Assembly (NCBI GenBank): GCA_937921595.1
Contig: CAKZTD010000222.1
Span: 1 to 40,902 of the forward strand
DNA length: 40,902 nucleotides
From: an uncultured Saprospiraceae bacterium
Lineage (GTDB): Bacteria > Bacteroidota > Bacteroidia > Chitinophagales > Saprospiraceae
Direction: 5' to 3'
The position numbers and the translations under genes were made by a program. A model generated the notes under the pieces. It had not been told where the DNA came from, did not search any database, and was given only the letters and a program-made list of their open reading frames with translations. The first letter of the stretch is position 1. Every line of letters starts with the position of its first letter. Of the stretch, positions 23,276-31,220 are shown piece by piece.

Positions 23276-24811
23276 TTATAATTCTTTTCGCAATCTAGCA
23301 ACAGGAATATTTAACTGCTCTCGATATTTCGCTACAGTTCTTCGAGCGATGTTATACCCTTTATCTCTTAAAATATTTTTTAATTTCTCATCAGAGAAAG
23401 GCTTTCGTTTATTTTCTTCCTCTATGATATCGGTTAAGATTTTTTTCACTTCAAGTGTTGAAACTTCTTCACCGTTATTCGTTTGTAAAGATTCCGAGAA
23501 GAAATCCTTCAGTCGTTTGGTGCCGTATTCAGTTTGAACAAACTTACTATTTGCAACACGAGAGATCGTCGAGATATCCAGTCCGGTAATATCGGCGATA
23601 TCTTTTAGGATCATCGGTTTTAAAGTCTTTTGATCTCCTGTTCGGAAAAAATCATACTGATACTGCATGATGGAATACATCGTTTTGTACATCGTCTGTT
23701 GACGCTGACGAATTGCATCAATAAACCATTTTGCAGAATCGATTTTTTGCTTGATAAAGACAATAGCCTCTTTATCTTTTTTGACTGTTTTTTTACTCTT
23801 TTTATTATCCTTGTAGGTTTTGAGCATATCCCGATATTGATCATTGACCCTAAGGTCAGGAGCATTTCGAGAGTTTAGAGTCAGCTCTAATTCCCCATCT
23901 CTATTCACGATTGTAAAATCCGGAACAATGTAATGCAAAGCTCTAGTATTACTTGCATAACCACTCGCAGGTTTTGGATTGAGTTTTAAAATCTCATCAA
24001 TCGCTTCTTTGAGTTGCTCCTCGTTGATATTTAAATATCGTTGAAGTTTTTGATAATGCTTTTTGGAAAACTCATTGAAGTAATCTTCAATAATCTTATA
24101 TCCTAATCGTAAAAAGGAAACTGTCTCATCACTCAACTCCTCTTTATTGTGTTCCATTTTATTATCAATCTGCAAGAGTAAACACTCTCTCAAATCTCTG
24201 GATCCAATACCAGGAGGGTCGAATCTTTGAATCTTCTTAAGAAGATGTTCGATCTCGGCTTCATTGGTGATGATGTTTTGGGAAAAGACAAGGTCATCGA
24301 TAATCGAGATAGGTTCTCTTCGTAGGTAACCATCATCATCGATACTCCCAATAATCTGTTGTGCAATCAAAACAGCTCTTTCATCTTCGAGATCGAGCAT
24401 TCCCAATTGAGTCTCCAGATATTCATGAAAAGTATCCTCAACAGCGATAGGAATAGTTTTTTCCTCTTCATCTGCAGAATAGTTATTCACTTTTAGTTTA
24501 TAACTACTCGGATCATCCTCCATGTATTCATTGAGATAATCGTCGAGTTCGAATTCTTCATCCCTGACGGGAGCTTCATCGGCCTCGGCTTCTCCAAACT
24601 TATCTTCTTTGGATTCTTCTTCACTTTCGGTAGTCCCAAAGACATCAGCGTCTTCAAGTTCTTCCCCTTCATCGAGCGCTGGGTTTGCTTCCAGTTCCTC
24701 TTTGATACGTTGGTCCAGGGTCGCCGTTGGAATCTGAAGCAATTTCATTAATTGAATTTGCTGAGGCGATAGCTTCTGGAGCATTTTTTGACTTAAACTC
24801 TGCTTTAACAT
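23276..24811 (-). CDS. rpoN: RNA polymerase sigma-54 factor
   Basis: RpoN directs RNA polymerase to -24/-12 promoters and needs AAA+ activators. The 511 residues show the Gln/Leu-rich region I (LKQSLSQKMLQKLSPQQIQLMKLLQIPT), a strongly acidic region II (about 45-115), and the core-binding region with YLETQLGMLDLEDERAVLIAQQIIGSIDDDGYL. A helix-turn-helix follows (LKDIADITGLDISTISRVANSKFVQTEYGTKRLKDFFSE). The RpoN box is ARRTVAKYRE at 489-498. All regions are present and the length is normal. It is transcribed alone and ends in a strong terminator. I saw no sigma-54 activator gene in the window. Confidence 0.96.
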   Translation of the reverse strand: MLKQSLSQKMLQKLSPQQIQLMKLLQIPTATLDQRIKEELEANPALDEGEELEDADVFGTTESEEESKEDKFGEAEADEAPVRDEEFELDDYLNEYMEDDPSSYKLKVNNYSADEEEKTIPIAVEDTFHEYLETQLGMLDLEDERAVLIAQQIIGSIDDDGYLRREPISIIDDLVFSQNIITNEAEIEHLLKKIQRFDPPGIGSRDLRECLLLQIDNKMEHNKEELSDETVSFLRLGYKIIEDYFNEFSKKHYQKLQRYLNINEEQLKEAIDEILKLNPKPASGYASNTRALHYIVPDFTIVNRDGELELTLNSRNAPDLRVNDQYRDMLKTYKDNKKSKKTVKKDKEAIVFIKQKIDSAKWFIDAIRQRQQTMYKTMYSIMQYQYDFFRTGDQKTLKPMILKDIADITGLDISTISRVANSKFVQTEYGTKRLKDFFSESLQTNNGEEVSTLEVKKILTDIIEEENKRKPFSDEKLKNILRDKGYNIARRTVAKYREQLNIPVARLRKEL

Positions 24812-25244
24812 CGGATTATAATGGTTTTCTCCTAAAAAAATAGATTTAAGTAATTGGTTACATTACACAGTAAGTATGCTGTTCTAGTTATTTGTGGAGA
24901 CCGAAACTTTCTTGTAGGATTAAAAGTTTTTACGCTTTTCAGTGTATCAACTTTATAGTACTTATGAAGAGATTGAAATGATTTTTTTGTGATCTAATCT
25001 TTCGCTTCTGTGTACAATATAAATCATTTTATGTAATATGTCCAGTTTTCGAGCGACTTTCTATCAAAAAATATGCCAAATCACCTAAGCACAAGACTTT
25101 TTAAATTATGATTTTTAAAATATGTTTGCTTACTATGATACTTCGCTATCTAATATTTTGTTTCAAGCCATGATCTAAAAGTGATTTTTTTTTACCATTA
25201 TTGTGTTTCAATAGTTAATGGTCATCTTTTAAAATCAGCACAGC
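24812..25244. other. Long intergenic region between rpoN and the aminopeptidase gene
   Basis: This 433-bp AT-rich spacer separates two divergent genes and must hold both promoters. I found no perfect TAnnTTTG element on either strand, no convincing ORF, no tRNA-like fold and no strong hairpin. It is long for such a compact window, so an undetected small RNA or decayed gene is possible, but nothing supports one. Confidence 0.5.
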
Positions 25245-27032
25245 ATGGATACGGTTAATAACAAAATAGCAGCATTAAGGTTAAATTTAAAAGCAAGAAA
25301 TTTCGATGCTTTTATTATTCCAGGAAGTGATCCGCATCAAAGTGAGTATTCTGCCGCTCATTGGCAATTCAGACAATGGATCTCAGGTTTTACTGGTTCT
25401 GCTGGAGTAGTATTTATAACGCAAGATCATGCTGGTTTGTCTACTGACTCTAGATACTTTCTACAAGCAGAAGAAGAGCTTTCCGCTAGTGAGGTCGTTT
25501 TACACAAACAAAAAATAGCACATAGCCCACAGATTATCCCTTGGTTGAAAAATAATCTGTCAGAAGGTGCAAAAGTTGCTATCGACCCAAGGCTTTTTTC
25601 TTTTAATCAGATAAAGTCTTATCAAAAACAACTAGAAGAAGGAGGGATGAGCCTCCAGTTCTCAGAAGATATTATACCCAGTGTCTGGAATGATCGTCCG
25701 GAATTGCCTCAGGATAAGGCCTTCGAATTAAAAATCGAATACGCTGGAAAGTCTAGAGTAGACAAAATCGAAGAGATCAAAAAAGAGATGTCAGCCAAAG
25801 GGGTTCAACATCATTTAATCACAACACTCGATGACATTGCCTGGATTTTCAACATCCGGGGGAATGATGTTGAATCTAACCCTGTCGTCATCGCATATGC
25901 TGTGCTTAGTGAATCCGCCTGCTCTTTATTTATTGACAAAAACAAATTACCTGATTCTGTAATTGAACAATTTTCAAAAGAAGGAATTGACGTTCAGCCT
26001 TACAATAGTATTTCAGACTTTCTAAAAGGACTTGATTCAAGTGATAGCATATTGCTTGATCCAGCAGTAACTAATGGCTTTTTATACGAAGCTGCTAAAA
26101 ACACTAATATTGTTCACGGCTCAACAATTTCTACTGCGCTAAAAGCTTTAAAAAATCCAATTGAAGTTGAAAATATAAAAAAAGCAATGCTCAAAGATGG
26201 TGTCGCTTTAACTAAACTTTATAGATGGTTAGAAGAAGAGATTTCATCTCGACCGGTCCCCGAAACAGAAGTGGCCATACAATTAGCAGCACTTAGAAAA
26301 GATCAAGGAGAATATCATGGCGAGAGTTTCTCTGCTATTGTTGGATACAAAGGAAATGGAGCCATTGTACATTATCGTGCAAAAGAAGAAACTTGTGCAT
26401 CTATCGAGGCAAACGGTATGCTCTTACTTGATTCTGGTGGGCAGTACTGGTGTGGAACGACAGACATCACAAGAACCATTGCTTTAAGTGAACCAAGCGA
26501 TACTCAAAAAAGAGATTACACCTTAGTTTTAAAAGGGCATATCAGCCTGGCTATGTTAAAATTCCCCTACGGAACCCGAGGCAACCAGATGGAGTTGCTC
26601 GCTAGAAAATCTCTTTGGGAGTATGGTTTGAACTATGGCCATGGAACAGGTCATGGTGTTGGTTTTTTCCTAAATGTACATGAAGGACCTCAAGCTTTGG
26701 GATCTGGGGCAACTGCAAAAGCTGCCACGGTTTTCGAACCTGGTATGTTTACCTCAAATGAACCTGGATTTTACAAAACGGGAGAATATGGTATCCGAAT
26801 AGAAAACCTTGTTCTTTGTGTTGAAGATCAAAAAACAGAATACGGCCAGTTTTTAAAATTTGACACCCTTACTTTATTCCCGATAGACACCTCTCTTATT
26901 GAATTTTCATTATTAACGAAAGAAGAAGTACAGTGGCTAAATGATTATCATGCAGAGGTTTGGGAAAAACTTTCTCCTTTATTGAATCAAGAGGAAAAAG
27001 AATGGATGAAGGTTCGATGTGCTGCGATTTAA
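25245..27032 (+). CDS. Xaa-Pro aminopeptidase (M24B family)
   Basis: This cytosolic metallopeptidase removes the N-terminal residue from peptides with proline in position two. At 595 residues it has the three-domain architecture of eukaryotic XPNPEP1: two creatinase-like N-terminal domains (about 5-150 and 160-310), the M24 catalytic domain (about 315-530) and the M24_C tail with EVQWLNDYHAEVWEKLSPLL. The metal ligands of the pita-bread fold are visible: Asp in LLLDSGGQYW, Asp in GTTDITRT, His in GHGTGHGVG, Glu in SNEPGFY and Glu in YGIRIENL. There is no signal peptide. It ends 3 bp from the convergent proline racemase-family gene, and both act on proline-related substrates. Confidence 0.93.
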   Translation: MDTVNNKIAALRLNLKARNFDAFIIPGSDPHQSEYSAAHWQFRQWISGFTGSAGVVFITQDHAGLSTDSRYFLQAEEELSASEVVLHKQKIAHSPQIIPWLKNNLSEGAKVAIDPRLFSFNQIKSYQKQLEEGGMSLQFSEDIIPSVWNDRPELPQDKAFELKIEYAGKSRVDKIEEIKKEMSAKGVQHHLITTLDDIAWIFNIRGNDVESNPVVIAYAVLSESACSLFIDKNKLPDSVIEQFSKEGIDVQPYNSISDFLKGLDSSDSILLDPAVTNGFLYEAAKNTNIVHGSTISTALKALKNPIEVENIKKAMLKDGVALTKLYRWLEEEISSRPVPETEVAIQLAALRKDQGEYHGESFSAIVGYKGNGAIVHYRAKEETCASIEANGMLLLDSGGQYWCGTTDITRTIALSEPSDTQKRDYTLVLKGHISLAMLKFPYGTRGNQMELLARKSLWEYGLNYGHGTGHGVGFFLNVHEGPQALGSGATAKAATVFEPGMFTSNEPGFYKTGEYGIRIENLVLCVEDQKTEYGQFLKFDTLTLFPIDTSLIEFSLLTKEEVQWLNDYHAEVWEKLSPLLNQEEKEWMKVRCAAI

Positions 27033-27035
27033 AAT

Positions 27036-28094
27036 TCACCGAAGAAAGAAACCATATTTAAACGGATCATCTGGGTCGATCAGAAATTCGTGCTGCCCGG
27101 TGATAAAAGCATTACCTTCGACTTTGGGGATTACAGCCTGGAATGGGCCATAATTTTCCGTTCTCACGACCGATCCAGTAAACACACTCCCGGTAATACT
27201 TTCGACAGTCATAGTTTCTCCAATGGAGATTTCTTCCCTAGCGAAATGAATAGGCATTCTTCCTGAAACTCCAGAACCTGTTGGGCAACGATCAACTTCT
27301 CCTTCGGCAAAAACGCATACGTTTCGACTATCAATTCCTTCTGAGACCGGTCCCCCAATAAAAATTGTTCCGTACAAAAAACTTAGATCGTCTTCAAAGG
27401 GATGTTGAATAAGCGTACTTTCTTTTATCACTGCATGTTTAATGGCCATTCCTTTTTGAATAAGCTCGCTGTAGTTTTCAGGTCGCAATTCCAAGTCCAA
27501 TTTATTCGCATCAACATAAGCGTAAAAGGCTCCTCCGTAGGCTAGATCATAGGTGACTCTGCCCAAGTCTGGTACATCTACTTCTTGGTTAAGTGCTACA
27601 ACAAATGAAGGAACACAATGAAAAGAAACCGATTGTGTTTTTCCACTTTCTATTTTCGCAAATGCAGTAATTCTTCCACAAGGGGCATCGATTTTTACAA
27701 CAGTTTCAGCCTGATCAATCTCGACCCATCCCATTTCTATTGCCAATTTTGTAATCGCAATAATCGCATGACCACACATGGTACTATAGCCCTCGTTATG
27801 TAAAAAGAGAATTCCAAAATCTGCTCCTTCATCATTTGGAGGTAAAAGAATGCAACCATACATGTCGGCGTGTCCCTTCGGCTCATGCATCAGCGCCTTT
27901 CGCAGGTAATCGTGATGTTTTTTAATATAATTCCGGTACTCCAATACTGAATTTCCTTTTAATTCCGGAAGCCCGTCAATAATTACCCGAAGTGGCTCCC
28001 CTCCAGTATGCATATCGATTGTACGGATACGAAGCCAATGACTAGGAGCATCGAACGTAGTATTATTTTTTATTCTTTGGAAGGTCTTTAACAT
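27036..28094 (-). CDS. Proline racemase-family enzyme, probable trans-3-hydroxy-L-proline dehydratase
   Basis: The 352-residue protein has the proline racemase fold. The first catalytic position is Cys107 (MCGHA). The second, Cys in racemases and 4-hydroxyproline epimerases (SPCGTG), is Thr272 here (DRCPTGSGVS). The Cys/Thr combination is the known signature of trans-3-hydroxy-L-proline dehydratases such as human L3HYPDH (Cys104/Thr273), which form pyrroline-2-carboxylate. Length also matches. MHTGGEPLRVI near the N-terminus is a family motif. The unusual Cys in DRCP, where Ser is common, is noted. The reductase for the next step is not in the window. It converges on the Xaa-Pro aminopeptidase gene, which suggests use of collagen-like or proline-rich peptides. 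Confidence 0.85.
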   Translation of the reverse strand: MLKTFQRIKNNTTFDAPSHWLRIRTIDMHTGGEPLRVIIDGLPELKGNSVLEYRNYIKKHHDYLRKALMHEPKGHADMYGCILLPPNDEGADFGILFLHNEGYSTMCGHAIIAITKLAIEMGWVEIDQAETVVKIDAPCGRITAFAKIESGKTQSVSFHCVPSFVVALNQEVDVPDLGRVTYDLAYGGAFYAYVDANKLDLELRPENYSELIQKGMAIKHAVIKESTLIQHPFEDDLSFLYGTIFIGGPVSEGIDSRNVCVFAEGEVDRCPTGSGVSGRMPIHFAREEISIGETMTVESITGSVFTGSVVRTENYGPFQAVIPKVEGNAFITGQHEFLIDPDDPFKYGFFLR

Positions 28095-28104
28095 TGGATT
28101 ATTT

Positions 28105-28135
28105 TTTGATCTTAATTGATTTTTGTTTTTCTTTG
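28105..28135 (+). promoter_or_regulatory. Promoter of the 36-residue membrane protein gene
   Basis: TTTG (28105-28108), a 19-bp spacer and TTTCTTTG (28128-28135) match the Bacteroidota TTTG-N19-TAnnTTTG promoter in all but one defined base. A start near 28142 would leave a leader of about 30 bases before the ATG at 28173. This is the best-spaced promoter I found in the window. Confidence 0.5.
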
Positions 28136-28172
28136 CACAACAATTTCGATTTTAGATAAAAATAATAAACTA

Positions 28173-28283
28173 ATGAGTGAGATCCATAATGCAGGTAAAA
28201 AAGGATATTGTATGCTGTACGCTTTCGGCCTTTTCTTTTTAGTAATCGTCACCTGGGCCTACGTTTACTGGTCTAATTTCTAA
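28173..28283 (+). CDS. Small single-pass membrane protein (36 residues)
   Basis: I found this short ORF by reading the spacer. The product begins MSEIHNAGKKGYCMLYAFG and continues with one hydrophobic segment (about 14-33), rich in Phe, Val, Trp and Tyr, ending WSNF. The short polar Lys-containing N-terminus suggests N-in, C-out topology. A well-spaced promoter lies 38 bp upstream and a strong terminator 33 bp downstream, so it has a complete transcription unit of its own between two minus-strand genes. I do not recognise a family; small cytochrome-oxidase-like or toxin-like peptides have similar size, but nothing specific supports either. Confidence 0.55.
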   Translation: MSEIHNAGKKGYCMLYAFGLFFLVIVTWAYVYWSNF

Positions 28284-28315
28284 TAAAAAGAAATGATATC
28301 ATGCCTTAGAGGCAT

Positions 28316-28352
28316 AAAAAAACCTGATCTGCGATGCAAATCAGGTTTTTTT
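28316..28352. terminator. Strong bidirectional terminator
   Basis: A perfect 13-bp stem, AAAAAAACCTGAT (28316-28328) with ATCAGGTTTTTTT (28340-28352), encloses an 11-base loop that can extend the stem by TGC/GCA. Both strands end in a T tract. It terminates the small membrane-protein gene on the plus strand and ompA on the minus strand. A smaller hairpin, ATGCC-TTAGA-GGCAT (28301-28315), precedes it. Confidence 0.88.
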
Positions 28353-28371
28353 AATATCCCTATTAAAAGGC

Positions 28372-29163
28372 TTATGGATTTGTACTTAATGAAAGACTTG
28401 AAAGATTTGGAGTTACTACGAACTCAACTCTTCTGTTTTGAGCTCTTGCTTCTGAAGAATTTGGGTCTTCAGCAGAAACTGGAGCAAACTCACCACGGCC
28501 AACAGCTGACAATTGATTTGGAGCTACACCTGCTCTTAACAATTGATTCATTGCACTCATTGCACGACTCATACTTAGATTCCAGTTATTTCCTTTTCCT
28601 TCATTAAATTTAGCATTATCAGAATGCCCTTCTACTTGAATATTCATTCCTGGGTTATTCTTCAAGACCTCAGCTAACCCCTTCATTGCATCTCTATACT
28701 TTCTTGAAACTCTGGTAGATCCACTTCTGAATGTAACAGGCTCAGCCATTACAATATATAAACGATTATCTCTAGCAGTAACATTCAAACCAGAACCTTC
28801 ATAAGCACTAAATACACCTTTGATACTCGCTTCTGCTTTATTCAACATTGTTTCTTTCTCTGTAAGTGCCGTTTTTGCTGTTACCAACTCTTGAGCAGTA
28901 CCTTCTAATTCTGTTAGTTTAGATTTAGCACTAGAAAGCTCAGTACTTAATTCTGAATTTTTTGATTCTAATTCTGATTTTGTACTCATCAATTCTTCTT
29001 TCTCACCTTCTAGCATTTTCACTTTACTCTGACTTTGAGACAAAGATGCATCAGTAGCTTCTTTAGAGCTTAAAAGTTCAGTAAATTTTTTCTTAGAAAC
29101 GCAAGATGGGAAGATGATTGCAATAGCAGCAAAGATCAAAGTTAATTTGATTAATTTTCTCAT
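28372..29163 (-). CDS. OmpA-family lipoprotein with coiled coil
   Basis: The 263-residue outer-membrane lipoprotein binds peptidoglycan noncovalently. The signal ends in FPSC (Cys21). Residues about 25-115 are a long heptad-rich coiled coil with Lys/Glu/Ser/Leu repeats. The OmpA C-terminal domain (about 150-255) contains VTFRSGSTRVSRKYRDAM, IQVEGHSDNAKF, NWNLSMSRAMSAMNQLL and the peptidoglycan-binding end ARAQNRRVEFVV. It has no beta-barrel, so it acts as an anchored spacer rather than a porin. The leader on the minus strand contains a long hairpin and a promoter-like element. Gene order does not reveal partners. Confidence 0.92.
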   Translation of the reverse strand: MRKLIKLTLIFAAIAIIFPSCVSKKKFTELLSSKEATDASLSQSQSKVKMLEGEKEELMSTKSELESKNSELSTELSSAKSKLTELEGTAQELVTAKTALTEKETMLNKAEASIKGVFSAYEGSGLNVTARDNRLYIVMAEPVTFRSGSTRVSRKYRDAMKGLAEVLKNNPGMNIQVEGHSDNAKFNEGKGNNWNLSMSRAMSAMNQLLRAGVAPNQLSAVGRGEFAPVSAEDPNSSEARAQNRRVEFVVTPNLSSLSLSTNP

Positions 29164-29225
29164 GTCTGTTTTTTTTAATGACGTTGTTCTAAATTATAAA
29201 TTATCAATAAATGAATCTGTTTCCT

Positions 29226-29269
29226 ACAATTGAGTTAAGTCTCTTTTCCCTTCAAGACTTTTCAATTGT
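29226..29269 (-). promoter_or_regulatory. Two-stem hairpin in the ompA leader
   Basis: ACAATTGA (29226-29233) pairs perfectly with TCAATTGT (29262-29269). Inside it AAGTCT (29237-29242) pairs with AGACTT (29255-29260) around a 12-base pyrimidine-rich loop. It lies 63-106 bp before the ompA start, within the transcript expected from the promoter at about 29350. It may control stability or translation of ompA mRNA, or be an old terminator; neither is proven. Confidence 0.5.
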
Positions 29270-29345
29270 GAAAATAACAGCTTGCTATTCAAAGCAAAAT
29301 CTTCATTTTATGATTCAACTAACCGGTATTTTTACAAATACAGCA

Positions 29346-29373
29346 CAAAACTAAAGAATGTTCTTTTAATTTA
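29346..29373 (-). promoter_or_regulatory. Candidate promoter of ompA
   Basis: On the minus strand TAGTTTTG (complement of 29346-29353) matches TAnnTTTG exactly. TTTT stands where TTTG is expected at 19 bp. Transcription would start near 29340, giving a leader of about 175 bases that includes the hairpin. AT-rich DNA produces such matches by chance, so confidence is limited. Confidence 0.35.
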
Positions 29374-29439
29374 AAAGGAAAAGAATCATAGTTGTTTTTT
29401 CTATACTTTTTTAAAAAATATGTAATCCTTGGAAAACAA

Positions 29440-29447
29440 TACATTTG
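29440..29447 (+). promoter_or_regulatory. Orphan promoter-like -7 element facing into uspA
   Basis: TACATTTG followed by CAC is a perfect Bacteroidota -7 element on the plus strand, but no plus-strand gene follows before 30445. A transcript from it would run antisense to the end of uspA. I found no TTTG partner at the right distance. The rest of the 356-bp spacer between ompA and uspA holds the ompA leader features and nothing else I can support. Confidence 0.25.
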
Positions 29448-29519
29448 CACGAAGTAGGTCAAAACAAGTAGATGTTGAAAACTTTAAAGAAAGGGAACAG
29501 TCGGAGTTTTTACACATAT

Positions 29520-30332
29520 TTAATCGTGCAAAATCAAGATAGGAACAGCACTGTGGAATACTTCTTTAGTTGTTACACTGCTATGCATAAGATTCCCCCA
29601 GAAACCTCTATCTCTTTTAATCATACATAGTAAATCTGCATTCTCACTTTTCACGAAAGCTTCGATTCTTGTATTTATGGATTTTTCATCGGTATCTATT
29701 TCATGGAAACTAAACTTTATCCCTTCAAGAATCCCCCCTAAAGAAGATTCCATAGTTTCTGGTATAGGGTCTTTTTTCGACCGGATATGGAAAGAACAGA
29801 CTTCAGCATCGTAACGATATATAATCATTCGGAGAACCTCTAACGAGGTCTCATTACTGATTAGTTTTTCATCTATAGATAAAGCGATGGTTTTTAAAGG
29901 CCGATAATCAAATTCAGAAGGCACAACCAGAACTGGCGTTTTGGTTCCAACCATCACACCATTTGTAGTGCTTCCTATAAATACCTCTTTGAGGCCACTT
30001 GCGCCTTGCGTCCCCATTACAATCATATTTACTTCGAGCTTCTTTGCCGCACGGATAATAGTAGAGACCGCTTCTCCTTTTGCGACTTTCCCCTCTAAAG
30101 TAGCACCATCTCTCAATTTTAACCGGGTCTCTTTTAGGAGGTTGGCCATTTGCTCTCTGGAATCCTCTCTCATCATCTTCTCAACACCGATAAACATTCC
30201 AGCACGATGGCTTAACTTATAGGTATTAAACAGAATCAATTTACAGGCAAACTGATTTGCTATATCAATCGCATAATTTAAAGCAGTTTGAGTATTTTTA
30301 GAAAAATCGGTTGGAACAAGTATACTATGCAT
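29520..30332 (-). CDS. Universal stress protein, tandem domain
   Basis: The 270-residue cytosolic protein is made of two UspA domains. The first (about 1-145) begins MHSILVPTDFSKNTQTALNYAI and ends with the ATP-binding motif GTQGASGLKEVFIGSTTNGVMVGTKTPVLVVP (G-2x-G-9x-G-(S/T)). The second (about 148-270) keeps the fold, with TIALSIDEKL at its start and SSVTTKEVFHSAVPILIL at its end, but lacks the full nucleotide motif. It probably binds ATP in the first half and aids survival under stress or energy limitation. It is transcribed alone; no promoter is evident in the 112-bp spacer to the divergent gene. Confidence 0.92.
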   Translation of the reverse strand: MHSILVPTDFSKNTQTALNYAIDIANQFACKLILFNTYKLSHRAGMFIGVEKMMREDSREQMANLLKETRLKLRDGATLEGKVAKGEAVSTIIRAAKKLEVNMIVMGTQGASGLKEVFIGSTTNGVMVGTKTPVLVVPSEFDYRPLKTIALSIDEKLISNETSLEVLRMIIYRYDAEVCSFHIRSKKDPIPETMESSLGGILEGIKFSFHEIDTDEKSINTRIEAFVKSENADLLCMIKRDRGFWGNLMHSSVTTKEVFHSAVPILILHD

Positions 30333-30444
30333 ATGTTAGAAAATATAGGTGAATTGTTTCGACACTGAGAATAGCCTTAGCATCTACATTATTCACAAGT
30401 AAAAATACTATTTTGTTTCAAGCTCTTCTCAAAAACTAATCAAT

Positions 30445-30870
30445 ATGTTATTAGAAATATTATTCGGGATTGTTATTGCTTCAATACTTTTCTACTTCGG
30501 GATCAAACTTTATCCAAAATCGCATTTATCAATTTGGTCTACAGGCTTGATAATCGCAGCAGTTATCTATTGCATCTTTGCCTTGATTGGAAAAAACTAT
30601 GATTGGCTTTCTATAGAATTTCTAGGAGTTATACTATACTCGATTCCCGCCTTACTTTCCAAAAAGTATTCAAAATACTGGTTAGTTCTTGGGTGGGCAC
30701 TTCATGTCTTATGGGACGTTGTCATTCACCACAATGGTCATCCTGGCTTTGTTCCCTATTGGTACCCTGGAGTATGTATTGGCTTTGACCTTTCAATTGC
30801 CGGAGCTATCATCTGGTCGATTAGGAAAGATAAGGCTGAAAGCCTATTCCAAGCTGCAAAAAAAGTGTAA
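30445..30870 (+). CDS. Small integral membrane protein, DUF6010-like
   Basis: The 141-residue protein has about five hydrophobic segments (roughly 3-20, 28-50, 58-72, 80-95 and 110-130). The central stretch LGWALHVLWDVVIHHNGHPG, with clustered His and Asp, resembles the conserved core of DUF6010 membrane proteins, whose function is not known. The histidines sit at the end of a helix and could bind metal or haem, but this is speculative. The 3' end overlaps the convergent gene by 50 bp. The ATG is preceded by about 110 bp of spacer and has no obvious promoter. Confidence 0.65.
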   Translation: MLLEILFGIVIASILFYFGIKLYPKSHLSIWSTGLIIAAVIYCIFALIGKNYDWLSIEFLGVILYSIPALLSKKYSKYWLVLGWALHVLWDVVIHHNGHPGFVPYWYPGVCIGFDLSIAGAIIWSIRKDKAESLFQAAKKV

Positions 30871-31174
30871 ATGCTGCAAGAATAATATAAAGATATCCTC
30901 GAACGAAATTTTTTAATTTCTTCCGGTTAACACGGATTCCCATTCGTTCGAAAAGGTGAGAATAAAAGGTATGATCACCGCTATCATCAAGCCCATGCGC
31001 TTCATTCATCAAACAACGTTTATAACGAATAAATTGTGCAACGATAATCAAATATCCAGGTACCATTAGGTACCAAGGAAATACAAAAGGTCCTACCCAG
31101 GCAATAATTACCAGAACCAAATGAACTATAAAAACAGTATTAATTGTAGCGTGTGAAGTTACCTCCTCTTTCAT
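30821..31174 (-). CDS. Small membrane protein of unknown family
   Basis: The 117-residue protein has about three hydrophobic segments (14-32, 34-50 and 90-110). Between the second and third lies a polar loop with CLMNEAHGLDDSGDHTFYSHLFERMG. The layout of a Cys-x-x-x-Glu loop between helices recalls DUF2784-type proteins, but I cannot make a firm match. It overlaps the convergent DUF6010-like gene by 50 bp at their 3' ends. Codon use and composition fit the neighbours. Function unknown. Confidence 0.6.
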   Translation of the reverse strand: MKEEVTSHATINTVFIVHLVLVIIAWVGPFVFPWYLMVPGYLIIVAQFIRYKRCLMNEAHGLDDSGDHTFYSHLFERMGIRVNRKKLKNFVRGYLYIILAAFTLFLQLGIGFQPYLS

Positions 31175-31220
31175 GTCAAATAGAATTTGGGAAGCAAGGT
31201 AAGAAATTTTTTATTTCTCT

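Noticed and set aside
23630-23878. 82-residue plus-strand ORF
   Set aside because: It is antisense within rpoN, with no domain or initiation signal.
29472-29630. 52-residue plus-strand ORF after a promoter-like element
   Set aside because: Most of it overlaps uspA in antisense, and its composition looks like a shadow translation.
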